Assembly: GCA_022843845.1 (NCBI GenBank)
Contig: JALHMW010000013.1
Location: 62,001 to 126,000 of the forward strand
DNA: 64,000 nucleotides
Direction: 5' to 3'
Source: Archangium sp.
GTDB lineage: Bacteria > Myxococcota > Myxococcia > Myxococcales > Myxococcaceae
Position 1 is the first letter of the stretch. Every line of letters starts with the position of its first letter. Below, in pieces: positions 25,417 to 34,522 of this stretch. The position numbers and the translations under genes were made by a program. The notes below the pieces were generated by a model. The model had not been told where the DNA came from. It searched no databases and worked only from the letters and a program-made list of their open reading frames with translations.

Positions 25417-26225
25417 GGCGCCGACGGCGGAACGGGCGCCGGGAGCTTCGCCATCAGCGACTTCGCCTTGCCGGCCTGCTCGTCAGCCGGGAACTGTTCG
25501 ACGAAGAACGCCAGCGCGTCGCGGGCCTTCTCTGGTTGTTTGAGCGCGACGTGGGCCTGGTGAAGCCCGAAGGCGACGTCGGCGTCGAAGCCGATGCCCG
25601 GGAAGTTCTTCTGGACGATCGAGAGCCGGTTGACGACGGCCGGCCACTTCTCGCGCTTGCGGTAGAACTCGGCGACGTACAGCTCGTGGCGCGCGAGCCG
25701 GCGGCGCACGTCAGCGATGATCTTCTTCGCGGGCTCCTGGTACTCGGACTTCGGGTACAGCCGGGTGAACTCGTTGAGGGCGATCAGGGCGCCCTTGAGC
25801 TCGACCTGGTCCTTCTCGATGGCGGGCGGCAACAGGAAGAAGTCGGAGGGGATGTCGCGGAAGTGCGTCTCGGCGCCGCGAAACGCGGCGTAGTCGACCT
25901 TCGGGTGCGTGGGGTGGAGCCGCACGAAGTTCTGATAGCGATCTCTCGCCTCGACGTACTTCTCCTGCTCCCACGACGTGTCGGCCAGCTTCAGCTCGGC
26001 CTCTTTCGCGACCTCGAGGAACGGAAACTTCGTGCGCGTGTATTCGAAGTACTTGCCGGCCTCGAGGTAGTTCTTGCCCTCGAGGGCCTCGACGCCCTTC
26101 CTGTAGTTCTCGTCGCCCTCGGTCGAATACAGCGGGTCGTCGTTGCCCGAGAAGAAGCTGCTGACGCTCGCGCAGCCGGTCGACAGGGCGAGCAGGAGGA
26201 GGACGAGAAAGCGCATCACGAGCAT
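25413..26225 (-). CDS. bamD: BamD-like outer membrane assembly lipoprotein
   Basis: 270 residues. Signal peptide with lipobox LALSTGCAS; then tetratricopeptide-like repeats of the BamD/YfiO type (NYRKGVEALEGKNYLEAGKYFEY..., YQNFVRLHPTHPKVDYAAF, ALNEFTRLYPKSEY, ELYVAEFYRKREKWPAVVNRL). The last motif with ELYVAEFY is typical of BamD. The protein would sit on the periplasmic face of the outer membrane and help BamA insert beta-barrel proteins. The ATG at 26225 is used; one at 26216 would also leave the signal intact. Confidence 0.85.
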   Translation of the reverse strand: MLVMRFLVLLLLALSTGCASVSSFFSGNDDPLYSTEGDENYRKGVEALEGKNYLEAGKYFEYTRTKFPFLEVAKEAELKLADTSWEQEKYVEARDRYQNFVRLHPTHPKVDYAAFRGAETHFRDIPSDFFLLPPAIEKDQVELKGALIALNEFTRLYPKSEYQEPAKKIIADVRRRLARHELYVAEFYRKREKWPAVVNRLSIVQKNFPGIGFDADVAFGLHQAHVALKQPEKARDALAFFVEQFPADEQAGKAKSLMAKLPAPVPPSAP

Positions 26226-26379
26226 GGTGCCTACCAGAACGACGCCCGCCGTGCGGCATTACCGAGCCAATCGACTGGCTATCGGGTCGCACCGGGAAAG
26301 AGTCCCCCCGCGGACGAGCAGGCGCCTCACCATCGAATCGCTCAGCGGCCAGCCGCGACGTCTCGGCCGCCGGAGACAC

Positions 26380-27162
26380 TCACTCCAACTCGACGCGCAG
26401 GCGAAGCAGCTGCTGGGTGTTGCGCGCGCAGGTGAGCGCAGCCTCATCAGCGTCCAGAGACTTCAGCTCGGCGACCTTCCGCGCCGTGTGGCCGACGTGC
26501 CCGGGCTCGTTCTTCTTTCCCCGGAACGGGAGCGGCGCGAGGAACGGGCTGTCGGTCTCGACCATCAGCCGCTCGAGCGGCGCGAACGTCACGGCCGCCT
26601 GGAGCGCCTCGGACTTCTTGTACGTCACCACCCCCGAGATGCTGAGGAAGAAGCCGAGGTCGAGGTACTTGCGGGCCGCGTCGGTGTCGCCGGTGAAGCA
26701 GTGGATCATGCCCTCACGCATGCCCTCGCTGCGCAGCACCTCGACACACTCGTCATGCGCGTCACGCACGTGAATGATGACCGGCTTCTTCAGCTGCTTC
26801 GCGAGCCCGCACTGGCGATGAAACGCCTCGACCTGCTCGGCCTTCGGGCTGTGGTTGTAGAAATAGTCGAGGCCGGTCTCTCCGACCGCGGCGATCTCAT
26901 TGAGCGCGCAGAGCCGCTCGAGCTCGAGCCAGTCGGCAGGCAACGCGGCGGCCGCGTCGTGCGGGTGAATGCCCATCGACGGCGTCAGGAAGTCGGGGTG
27001 GGCGCGCGCTGCGTCGAGCGCGAAGCCGAAGTCGCCCGGCTTCTGGAACTGGCCGACGACGACGGCGTGCACGACGCCCTGCTCCCGGGCCCGCGCGATG
27101 ACCTCGGCGGTCGTCGGGAAGTCCTTCGGCTCGAGGTGGCAGTGGGCATCGATCAACTTCAC
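26380..27162 (-). CDS. tatD: TatD-family metal-dependent deoxyribonuclease
   Basis: 260 residues with the TatD signatures in order: LIDAHCHLE at the N-terminus, VGETGLDYFYNHSP, PVIIHVRDAHDE, GMIHCFTGD, and VETDSPFLAPLPFRGKKNEPGHV. These supply the His, Asp and Glu metal ligands of the amidohydrolase barrel. Enzymes of this family are 3'-5' exonucleases acting on DNA and RNA. The GTG start overlaps the stop of the HEAT-repeat gene, completing the operon holA, metG, HEAT, tatD; metG-tatD linkage is common in bacteria. A 154-base gap without a recognised gene follows. Confidence 0.92.
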   Translation of the reverse strand: MKLIDAHCHLEPKDFPTTAEVIARAREQGVVHAVVVGQFQKPGDFGFALDAARAHPDFLTPSMGIHPHDAAAALPADWLELERLCALNEIAAVGETGLDYFYNHSPKAEQVEAFHRQCGLAKQLKKPVIIHVRDAHDECVEVLRSEGMREGMIHCFTGDTDAARKYLDLGFFLSISGVVTYKKSEALQAAVTFAPLERLMVETDSPFLAPLPFRGKKNEPGHVGHTARKVAELKSLDADEAALTCARNTQQLLRLRVELE

Positions 27163-28145
27163 GGGGAGAACTCCTTCAACATCACCGCCAGCTCGGCCTT
27201 CGAGTCGTCATCGGCGAGCGGCACGTTCGACAACAGCACGGCAGCCTGCGGCGCATCGAGCCGCAGCAACCCTTCAGCGACGTCGAGCAGCACGTCGTCG
27301 GAGACCAGCTTCTCGCCCAGCACCTTCGCAACGTCTGCGAAGACCGAGGCGTCACCGAGCCGACCGAGGCCCCGCGCTGCGGCGCCGCGACACTCGTCCT
27401 CCGACGAACGGAGGATCTCGAGCAGCCGCTCCTTCGCACCGGGCGCCTTCACCTCGCCGAGGAGCTCGATCGCCATCGCGCGATCCATCGACCAGCCCTT
27501 GCCCGCTCGTTTGAACAGGTACTCGATGCCATCGGCGTCACCGAGCTGCGCAAGCGCTCCCGCGAGCTGCGTCTTGTCGAACGCAGGCAGGAACCAGCCG
27601 TTGAAGGTCTTCTTGAGCTTCGGGAGCGCGTCCTTGTTTCCCAGCTGCGCGAGGGCCGCTGCGGCTCGAAACCGCAGGTCGACGTCTTCGAGCGCCGTCA
27701 GCAACGTCTCGAGCCCGGCGGAGTGATGGAGGGCCACCATGCCTCTGGCCGCCTCGAACCGAACGGGAAAGATGTCGTCCTCGAGCGCGGCCGCGAGCGC
27801 ACCACGCGCCTCGGGCAACGCGAGATCGGCCAACCTCCCGACCGCCTCGACCCGAACGCGGTGCGCCTTGTCGCTCATGTTCCGCACGAGCACGTCCTTC
27901 GCTTCGGCGGGCTCCAGCACCTCGGTCGCCAGCGCCAGCCCCGCGCAGCGCACCTCTTCCTGGGTGTCGTTGAGCAGACGAACGACGTCGGCCGCGAAGT
28001 CCTGCCGGGCGTCTGGAGGCGCGTCAGTCGCCGCGTCGCAGATCGCCTCGGCAGCCTCGGCACGCAAGGCCGCCGACTTCTCGCGCTCGAGTGCCAGCAG
28101 CGCCCGCTCCCGTGACGTTCGCCATGAGACAACCGGAGCGGTCAC
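27159..28145 (-). CDS. HEAT-repeat protein
   Basis: 328 residues of about nine HEAT-like helical repeats with the alternating D-x-x-x-VR-x-A-A/L...LG(D)xxA pattern (for example VRVEAVGRLADLALPEARGAL and VRFEAARGMVALHH). There is no signal peptide. It starts in the stop of metG (GTGA) and its stop overlaps the tatD start, so it is translationally coupled to both. A scaffold role is inferred from the fold; partner unknown. Confidence 0.83.
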   Translation of the reverse strand: MTAPVVSWRTSRERALLALEREKSAALRAEAAEAICDAATDAPPDARQDFAADVVRLLNDTQEEVRCAGLALATEVLEPAEAKDVLVRNMSDKAHRVRVEAVGRLADLALPEARGALAAALEDDIFPVRFEAARGMVALHHSAGLETLLTALEDVDLRFRAAAALAQLGNKDALPKLKKTFNGWFLPAFDKTQLAGALAQLGDADGIEYLFKRAGKGWSMDRAMAIELLGEVKAPGAKERLLEILRSSEDECRGAAARGLGRLGDASVFADVAKVLGEKLVSDDVLLDVAEGLLRLDAPQAAVLLSNVPLADDDSKAELAVMLKEFSP

Positions 28146-30187
28146 TTCACCTCCGCACCGGGCGGGACCTCACCTGGGTCGAGGAGGACGAGCTCCTTCC
28201 CTCCCTTCCCTGCCGTGAGGATCATGCCGCGTGACTCGATGCCCTTGAGCGGCCGCGGCTTCAGGTTGGCGACGACGACGACGTTCCTGCCGATCAACGC
28301 CTCGGGCGCGTACGCCTCGGCGATGCCAGAGACGATCGTGCGCGGCGTGCCTTCACCGAGATCGACCGTCAGCTTGAGCAGCTTGTCGGCCTTCGGCACC
28401 TTCTCGCACGCGAGCACCTTGCCCGCCTTGAGCGCCACCTTCGTGAAGTCGGTGAACTCGATCTCGCTGGGCGCCACCGCGACGTCCTTCTTCGGTGGCT
28501 CGGCCTTTGGCTTCTTCTCTTCGGCCGGAGCCGTCAGGACGATCAGCTTGTCGACCTGCTCCTGCTCGAGGCGATTGATGAGCGGCGACGGGTCTCCGAT
28601 GCGCGCGGCGCGATCGAGCAATGGGTACGCGGCGTTCTCGAGGCGCTTGAAGGTCAGCCCGTCACGGTTGAGCTGCTTCGCGAGCTTCTGCGCGAGCTCC
28701 GGCACGATCGGCTCGAGGAGCGCGGTGAGCAGGAACACGATCTCGGCCGCTTCGGAGAGCGACTGGTGCGCCGCCTCGCGCGTCTCGGGAACCTTGAGTT
28801 TCTTCCAGGGCTCGTGCGTGGTGAGGAACTGGTTGGCCGCGTAGCCGATCTCGAGGATCTGCTTCACCGCCGCGCGGGACTCGAACGTCACGAACGCGTC
28901 CTTGATGCCTTTGAGCTTCGCCAGCGCGCCATCGACGAGCGGCTTGCCGAGCTCCGGCTTCGGCGCGGCGAGCTGCCCCTGGAACTCCTTGGCGAGCAGC
29001 GTGAGCGTGCGGTTGGCGAGGTTGCCGAGGTTGTTCACCAGCTCGGCGTTGACGCGCTGGAGGAACTCCTTCAGCGACAGATCGATGTCCTCGGGCCCGT
29101 TGCCGAGCAGCGAGGCATAGAAGAAGCGCAGGTAGTTCGGGTCGAGCAGGTCGAGGTACGGGCGCGCGTTGATGAACGTGCCGCGCGACTTCGACATTTT
29201 TTCGCCGTTGACCGTGAGGTGCCCGTGAATGTGCACGTGCTCCGGCACTTTCAGCTTCGCGACCTTCAACACCGCCGGCCAGAAGAGGCAGTGGAAGTAG
29301 ACGATGTCTTTGCCGATGGTGTGAACGATGCGCGCGTCGGCGTTCTCGTCCCAGTAGTCGAGCGCGCTTGCGGCCTTGCCGGTCTTCTTCGCCCACTGCT
29401 CGGTCGACGCGATGTAGCCGATGGGCGCGTCGAGCCAGACGTAGAAGTACTGGTTCGTCTCGCCTGGAATCGGAAAGCCGAAGTACGGCCCGTCACGGGT
29501 GATGTCCCAGTCGGCCAGCTTCTCGAGGAACGCTCCGAGCTGCGCCGCTGGGCCGGGGTTCATGAAGGCGGGGTTCGAGACGGTCTTCTTCAGGAACTCG
29601 CCGTGCTTCGAGAGCAGGAAGAACGCGTGCGACGACTTCTTCCACACCAGCGGCTCACCGGAGATCGCGCTGCGGGCGTCGATGAGCTCCCGAGGCGTGT
29701 ACGCCGCGTTGCAGACCTCGCAGGCGTCGCCGTACTGATCGGGTGACTTGCAGTTGGGGCAGGTGCCGCGAATGAACCGATCGGACAGCCAGCGCTTCGA
29801 CTTCTCGTCGAACGGCTGCTCGACGTCCTTCTTGCCGATGGAGCCAGCCTCTTTCGCGCGCCCGTAGATCAGGTTCGCGTAGTGCTGGTTCTCGGCGCTG
29901 TTGGTCGACGCGTAGTGATCGTGGCTGATCTGAAAATCGCGGAAGACCGAGGTGTGCTCGTCGTACCACTTCGCGATGAACTGCTCGGGAGACAGGCCCT
30001 CCTTCAGCGCGTTCAGCTCGATGGGCGCGCCGTGCTGATCGTCAGCGCAGAGGAAGACGACGTCTTCTCCGAGCGAGCGCAGGGCGCGCACGTAGACGTC
30101 GGTCTGGATGTGCTCGACGAGGTGGCCGAGATGCACGGGCCCGTTGGCGTACGGCAACGCGCACGTGACGAGGGTTTTCGTGGGCAT
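28142..30187 (-). CDS. metG: Methionyl-tRNA synthetase
   Basis: 681 residues, about the length of the E. coli enzyme. The ATG at 30187 gives MPTKTLVTCALPYANG; the frame is open upstream but only as shadow of holA. Signatures: HLGH of the class I HIGH motif (GPVHLGHLVEH), a zinc knuckle CPNC...CEVC, KMSKS (GEKMSKSRGTF), and a C-terminal Trbp111-type tRNA-binding domain (IEFTDFTKVALKAGKVLACE ... RPLKGIESRGMIL). It charges tRNA-Met for initiation and elongation. It follows holA with 2 bases between and overlaps the HEAT-repeat gene by 4. Confidence 0.95.
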   Translation of the reverse strand: MPTKTLVTCALPYANGPVHLGHLVEHIQTDVYVRALRSLGEDVVFLCADDQHGAPIELNALKEGLSPEQFIAKWYDEHTSVFRDFQISHDHYASTNSAENQHYANLIYGRAKEAGSIGKKDVEQPFDEKSKRWLSDRFIRGTCPNCKSPDQYGDACEVCNAAYTPRELIDARSAISGEPLVWKKSSHAFFLLSKHGEFLKKTVSNPAFMNPGPAAQLGAFLEKLADWDITRDGPYFGFPIPGETNQYFYVWLDAPIGYIASTEQWAKKTGKAASALDYWDENADARIVHTIGKDIVYFHCLFWPAVLKVAKLKVPEHVHIHGHLTVNGEKMSKSRGTFINARPYLDLLDPNYLRFFYASLLGNGPEDIDLSLKEFLQRVNAELVNNLGNLANRTLTLLAKEFQGQLAAPKPELGKPLVDGALAKLKGIKDAFVTFESRAAVKQILEIGYAANQFLTTHEPWKKLKVPETREAAHQSLSEAAEIVFLLTALLEPIVPELAQKLAKQLNRDGLTFKRLENAAYPLLDRAARIGDPSPLINRLEQEQVDKLIVLTAPAEEKKPKAEPPKKDVAVAPSEIEFTDFTKVALKAGKVLACEKVPKADKLLKLTVDLGEGTPRTIVSGIAEAYAPEALIGRNVVVVANLKPRPLKGIESRGMILTAGKGGKELVLLDPGEVPPGAEVK

Positions 30188-30189
30188 GG

Positions 30190-31566
30190 TCAGCGCTCCT
30201 GCTCTCGGCGAATGACGTGCATCTGGCTGTCCCACGCGGCCGCCTTGCCGCAGAGGGTCCAGAAGAGGCGCTCGAGCACGAGGTTGCCCTCGTTCCCCTT
30301 CGAGCCGCCGAGCTTCAACGCGAGATCGGCCTCGGCACAGGCGACGAGCGCACGGAGCAGGTCCTGACGGCCCCACTGCACGGCCGACTGCATGCCCATG
30401 AACGCGGCGTACGGGTGCGGCACCTTCGTCTTCGCGGCCTTCGCTTCGGCCTCGATCTTCGGCCACAGGCGCGCCTGAAAGTCGTTGTAGTTGCGCGGCG
30501 GTTTTCCGCCCGAGAGCTGCGCCATCCGCTCGTACGAGAGCGTCAGGTTGCGCACGATGCCGCTGACGGCGCCGAGAATGGCGAGCGGCGCGGCGCCCTG
30601 GGCGAGCGAGTCTTCGAGGTACTTGTTGGCGGCTTCCAGGCTGCGCTTCTGCACGGCGTCGGAGAGCTCGAGCCACTCCTCTTCACGCGCGTGGCCGACG
30701 AGCAGCTCGATGTCCTTCACCGTGATGGTGGGCTTGTCGGTGTGCAGGGCGAGCTTCTCGAGCTCACTGGCCAGCAGGCGGAAGTTGGCGCCGACGCGGT
30801 CCTTCAGGCTGTCGAGCGCGCCGGGCCCCAGCTTCTTCTTGTGCGGAGCGAGCGTCTCGTCGACGAACTCGGTGAGATCGAGATCCTTCAGCTTCGAGGC
30901 GACCTTGAACTCGAGCAGCGTCGCGTTCGACTTCACCAGCTTGACGAAGGCGCTCTTGGTCTCGAGCTCGGTCGCAGCGATGACGAGCACCTGGCCCGTC
31001 GCCGGCTTCTTCGCGAGCCAGTCGTTGAGCACCGTGTCGTCGCTCGACGGCGCAGACACGTTCTCGGCGACGCAGAAGGCCTTCACGTCTTTCAAGAACT
31101 GCGTGTCGACCTCGGCGAGCACCACGCCCAGCTCGCGCTCCCAGTCGTCGGGTTTCGGGCTGCCGGAGGCTGAAGGATCGAGGTCGGCCACGCCCCACCC
31201 GGCGCGGGCGGCGATGGAGAGGACCCGGCGCGCAGCTTCCTTCTTCCGGTTCGCCTTCCACGCCTCACGCGCGCGGCCCAGCGCATCAGCCCGGCCCTTC
31301 TTCGGCGCGAGGAACTCGGGGTCGCGCAGCAGCACCACCTTGCGCCCGCCGAACATCGGAAACGTCGCGAGCTCGGCGGCGATCTCACGCGGCGCCGCGG
31401 CGTCGAGCGTCACGCAGTTGAGATCGGCCGCGCCACCGGGGACGAGCTTCGTCAGCAGGCGCTCAGCGGCCTTGCGAACGAGAAACTCCTCGCCCACCAG
31501 CAGGTAGACGGGTGACTCGTTTCCAGCGTCGAGATCGTTCAGCGCGTCTTCGAGTTCGTCACTCAC
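30190..31566 (-). CDS. holA: DNA polymerase III delta subunit (clamp-loader wrench), with insertion
   Basis: 458 residues, about 110 longer than E. coli delta. The N-terminal AAA-like start YLLVGEEFLVRKAAERLL, the strand RKVVLLRDPEFL and the later VLVIAATELETKSAFVK match HolA; the C-terminal helices include VGANFRLLASELEKLALHT and APLAILGAVSGIVRNL. The extra length falls between VVLLRDPEFL and VLVIAATELE, about residues 87-178, and is charged and helical. The subunit opens the beta clamp during loading. It heads the operon with metG. Confidence 0.85.
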   Translation of the reverse strand: MSDELEDALNDLDAGNESPVYLLVGEEFLVRKAAERLLTKLVPGGAADLNCVTLDAAAPREIAAELATFPMFGGRKVVLLRDPEFLAPKKGRADALGRAREAWKANRKKEAARRVLSIAARAGWGVADLDPSASGSPKPDDWERELGVVLAEVDTQFLKDVKAFCVAENVSAPSSDDTVLNDWLAKKPATGQVLVIAATELETKSAFVKLVKSNATLLEFKVASKLKDLDLTEFVDETLAPHKKKLGPGALDSLKDRVGANFRLLASELEKLALHTDKPTITVKDIELLVGHAREEEWLELSDAVQKRSLEAANKYLEDSLAQGAAPLAILGAVSGIVRNLTLSYERMAQLSGGKPPRNYNDFQARLWPKIEAEAKAAKTKVPHPYAAFMGMQSAVQWGRQDLLRALVACAEADLALKLGGSKGNEGNLVLERLFWTLCGKAAAWDSQMHVIRREQER

Positions 31567-31624
31567 GGCGCGCCGTTCTTCTCATGGAGCGCCGCCGATG
31601 TCCTCCGCTTCGAATCGGCCGCAG

Positions 31625-32059
31625 TCACTCGACCGGGTGGGCGTTTCGACGGAACCGGGCGGGCACCTCGTCGTAGTCCTTCGCCATGCGCACCAGACCG
31701 TGGGCGTCTTCGTAGATCCACGCAGAGACTGTGCGCGGAGGCTGTTTGGCACCGGAGCTCCGCACGCTCCTCCACGGCAACACCTCGGCGAGACCGGCGG
31801 GAATCACACCCGCAGAGACGCCCGCCGCGCTCACGAGGCCCAGGAGCAGGCGCGAGAGCCGTTGCCCGAACCTTCGGCCGAGCAGCGCCTCGACGAGCCA
31901 CGTCTCGACGACGACGACCCCGACGATGAGCAGCGGCGCGCCGACCCACAGCCAGCTCGCGTGAACCTCGAAGCCCAGGAGCCTCGCCCCCAGCGCGAGC
32001 AGCACCACGCCGAAGAAGGCGGTGAAGAATGCGCTCGCCAGACAGAGGAGCCGGAACAC
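31625..32059 (-). CDS. Small membrane protein of unknown function
   Basis: 144 residues with three hydrophobic segments (ASAFFTAFFGVVLLALGARLL, LWVGAPLLIVGVVVVETWL, LLLGLVSAAGVSAGVIPAGL) and a soluble C-terminal tail ending in ARFRRNAHPVE. I chose this frame over an overlapping frame on the same strand because it shows the membrane-protein pattern. Family not recognised. Confidence 0.6.
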   Translation of the reverse strand: MFRLLCLASAFFTAFFGVVLLALGARLLGFEVHASWLWVGAPLLIVGVVVVETWLVEALLGRRFGQRLSRLLLGLVSAAGVSAGVIPAGLAEVLPWRSVRSSGAKQPPRTVSAWIYEDAHGLVRMAKDYDEVPARFRRNAHPVE

Positions 32060-32118
32060 CCGGGACGCAGGAGAGCCGACCCATGGCGCTCCCGCAAGTT
32101 CACGTCCTCACGCAAGCG

Positions 32119-32319
32119 TCAGACGGCACCTGACGTGACGACGAAGTACAAGCTGTCGAGGTACTTGTTGATGGACTCGAAGAGCCGCAGGTACTGGCCG
32201 ATGCCGAGCGCCGTGCCAGCGCCGATCAGCAACACGGCGTGAGCCACGATGCTGTACTCCACCATCGCCTGACCGCGGACGAGCCGCCTCGACGCTCGAC
32301 GTGCCCGCTGGCGGCTCAC
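32119..32319 (-). CDS. Flp-like or TadE-like class III prepilin-type small protein
   Basis: 66 residues starting at a GTG that overlaps the stop of the upstream gene (GTGA). A basic N-terminus (RQRARRASRRL) leads to RGQAMVEYSIVAHAVLLIGAGTALGIG, a single hydrophobic helix with Glu at position +5-like after a Gly-Gln-Ala, as in Flp pilins and TadE pseudopilins. The tail is YLDSLYFVVTSGAV. It could be a pilin or pseudopilin processed by a TadV-type peptidase; none is in the window. It ends a run of Tad-like genes. Confidence 0.6.
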   Translation of the reverse strand: MSRQRARRASRRLVRGQAMVEYSIVAHAVLLIGAGTALGIGQYLRLFESINKYLDSLYFVVTSGAV

Positions 32320-32552
32320 TTCGAGGGATAGCGGGGCGGCTTGTCGGAACACTCGGCGGGGCATGCGTCCTCCAGGGTCTTTCTGGCCTCGGCGCAATCC
32401 TTCTTGCGGGTGGCCGCGGGAATTCGCGTTTCACGATTGCAGTCGGCCTCGAGCAGCCGGCACGCCTTCAGACACTCAGCCATGCAGACGTCACGCGGTG
32501 ACGCGAGCGAGACGCCAGCCATGGCGACGACGAGGAGGAGCGTGGTTCTCAT
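32316..32552 (-). CDS. Small secreted cysteine-rich protein
   Basis: 78 residues with a signal peptide (TTLLLVVAMAGVSLA) and a mature part containing six cysteines (CMAECLKACRLLEADC...CAEARKTLEDAC...C). The paired helical CxxxC pattern suggests a helical hairpin held by disulfides. It overlaps both neighbours by 4 bases in the same operon. Function unknown. Confidence 0.65.
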   Translation of the reverse strand: MRTTLLLVVAMAGVSLASPRDVCMAECLKACRLLEADCNRETRIPAATRKKDCAEARKTLEDACPAECSDKPPRYPSK

Positions 32553-33400
32553 CGACGGACCCCGGGTTGAAGCTGGACGACGATCGTGGTCGCTGCGCCT
32601 GCGCGTTGCTCCAGCCAGACGAGCTGCCGGGCACCATCACGAGTTGCCACCAGGGCGTTCGAGCCCTCGCTCGTGGGCAGGTCGACCGACCACCCCTGCG
32701 CCGCCAGACGCTCGCGCATCTCGCTCGACACGGTCTGGAGCTCAGCGTTCATCGAGGCAGACACCATCACGCCCCCTCCCTCGAGGGCCGATGACTCGAT
32801 CACGCGGGGGTCGATCGCGCCTGCGGGGAGCGCGATCTCGGCAGGCACGTCGGGGCTGGCGCCCAGCAGGCGCTGGGGTTGGCTGTTCGACACCAGCACC
32901 AGCGTCGAGCCGCGCTGGGGCACCACGGTGATCATGCGGAGCACCGAGTCCACACCGCCGTCATCGAGATCCCGGTCCTGGCGATAGGCCACGTACCCGA
33001 TGCCCTGACCGTCGCGGTGCGAGGTGGCGTGCTCTTCGGTGCGAAACTGGTCTTCGTAGAAGGCGATCACCTGGTCGGGGGAGTCGTCGGTCGAGAACCA
33101 TGAGGCCGAGAGCGGCACGCCGACGACCGTCGTGAGGCGAGCGAGCGCACGTGGGCTCGCGTTCGGGTAGGCCGGAATGCCAGCGAGCGAGACGGGATCT
33201 GGTGAGGTGAGATCGAGGTGCTTCGGCGCGGCACGACCCATCGGCGTGACTCGACTGGCCTGCGCCTCCGCGAGCTCGAGCAGCGCCGACTCATCGGGCA
33301 GGCTCGACATGCGACTCAGCAAGTGACCAGTCACCAGTCCGGACACGACAGTGCCTCCGAAGAGCAACACGAGGTTGATGCCACGAGAACGAGTCTTCAT
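32549..33400 (-). CDS. Membrane-anchored protein of unknown function in the Tad-like operon
   Basis: 283 residues with an N-terminal transmembrane helix (INLVLLFGGTVVSGLVTG) and a periplasmic region with VVGVPLSASWFSTDDSPDQVIAFYEDQF, a pattern seen in small SRPBCC-like or DUF domains where a quantity is tested against time, and ITVVPQRGSTLVLVSNS. No named family is recognised. It directly follows the TadE-like gene with no gap and overlaps the small cysteine-rich gene. Confidence 0.65.
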   Translation of the reverse strand: MKTRSRGINLVLLFGGTVVSGLVTGHLLSRMSSLPDESALLELAEAQASRVTPMGRAAPKHLDLTSPDPVSLAGIPAYPNASPRALARLTTVVGVPLSASWFSTDDSPDQVIAFYEDQFRTEEHATSHRDGQGIGYVAYRQDRDLDDGGVDSVLRMITVVPQRGSTLVLVSNSQPQRLLGASPDVPAEIALPAGAIDPRVIESSALEGGGVMVSASMNAELQTVSSEMRERLAAQGWSVDLPTSEGSNALVATRDGARQLVWLEQRAGAATTIVVQLQPGVRR

Positions 33401-34522
33401 TCACTGCTTGCCGGTCGGATCCATGGCCTCCCAGTAGTCCGCACCACGCTGCCCGTTGTTGCGAGAGTCACCCCAGCCGGCGGCGAACGGGCGTGGACTC
33501 TGCGGAGAGGGAGCCCGCTGAGGGTTGACGTTCTTCTCGAAGCGCATCGACGGGGAGCTCATGTGGTCGCCGTTGCCGTGTGCAGGGCGCTTGTTATTCG
33601 CGATCATCGACGGCTTGTCTTCTTGTGAGTCCGGATGAAGAAAGGTCGTCATCGAGCGGTGCCATTCGTGCGATTGGCGCAGGCCGTCTTCGTTCAGCTT
33701 CCAGTACACGTGCGCCAGCCGATCGTACACGGGGTGGTCACCGGCAGAGGCCGAGGTCGCGCCGACCCTGGGCGTTCGCATCGCGTTGCGGTAGCCGTCG
33801 ATGTCGTTCTGATCGATCGACTCGATGCCCTTGTCGCCGCTGTACATGTGCGTCACCGCCCAGGTGTCGGTCATCATGCGAATCTCGGTGCGCCCGAGCG
33901 ACCAGAAGTTCTTCGTCGCCGTGTTGTTCTTCGCGTCGTTGTGGGCGTCTTCAGCACCGCCCCCGCCCGCCCAGCGCGACTGCATGCGGCGCTTGTCGGT
34001 CATCTGGACGCTGGTGAAGTTCTCGAGGAACTTGTTGGGCAGGTAGTAGTTCATGACGCCCAGCTGAGAGCTGCACGCGACGACGCCGCCCGATGGGAAG
34101 CTCTCGCTGATGATCTGAATCCCTTCTTGCCCATTGCCGGTGACTGGCTGCGACACCCGAGCGCACTGCACCTGCTGCCCCGGCTTCGTCAGCCAGCACT
34201 CGTGGGCCGTCATGCTGGTGTGGTGGTTCTGGTCGGTGCAGTCGTACGTGAGATCGTAGCTGTTGTAGGCGGCCGAGTGGTCGCAGTACGTGCGACGCGA
34301 CTGGCGTGCGATGGCGCCGTCGTGTTCGACCTTCTTCTCCGGGTTCGAGAAGTCGACCAGCGTGAAGTCCCACGGCGCCTGGAGCGCGCCCTCCTGGCCG
34401 TTGAGCTTCATCACGAACATCTCGGCGAGGAACATCGTGTACATGATCAGCGGAACGAGGACGAGGCAGAGGACCGCCAGTTCGACCGCTGCAGCTCCAC
34501 GCCGACGAGAGTTGGGCTTCAC
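33401..34522 (-). CDS. TadE-like pseudopilin, long form
   Basis: 373 residues. The N-terminus RRRGAAAVELAVLCLVLVPLIMYTMF is the TadE/TadG type: a basic leader, Ala-Ala-Val-Glu, then a hydrophobic helix. The rest is a large extracytoplasmic domain with few hydrophobic stretches and several Cys. In Tad systems TadE and TadG are minor pseudopilins of the Flp pilus. It overlaps the next upstream gene by 4 bases. No TadA, TadB or TadC gene is in the window. Confidence 0.75.
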   Translation of the reverse strand: MKPNSRRRGAAAVELAVLCLVLVPLIMYTMFLAEMFVMKLNGQEGALQAPWDFTLVDFSNPEKKVEHDGAIARQSRRTYCDHSAAYNSYDLTYDCTDQNHHTSMTAHECWLTKPGQQVQCARVSQPVTGNGQEGIQIISESFPSGGVVACSSQLGVMNYYLPNKFLENFTSVQMTDKRRMQSRWAGGGGAEDAHNDAKNNTATKNFWSLGRTEIRMMTDTWAVTHMYSGDKGIESIDQNDIDGYRNAMRTPRVGATSASAGDHPVYDRLAHVYWKLNEDGLRQSHEWHRSMTTFLHPDSQEDKPSMIANNKRPAHGNGDHMSSPSMRFEKNVNPQRAPSPQSPRPFAAGWGDSRNNGQRGADYWEAMDPTGKQ

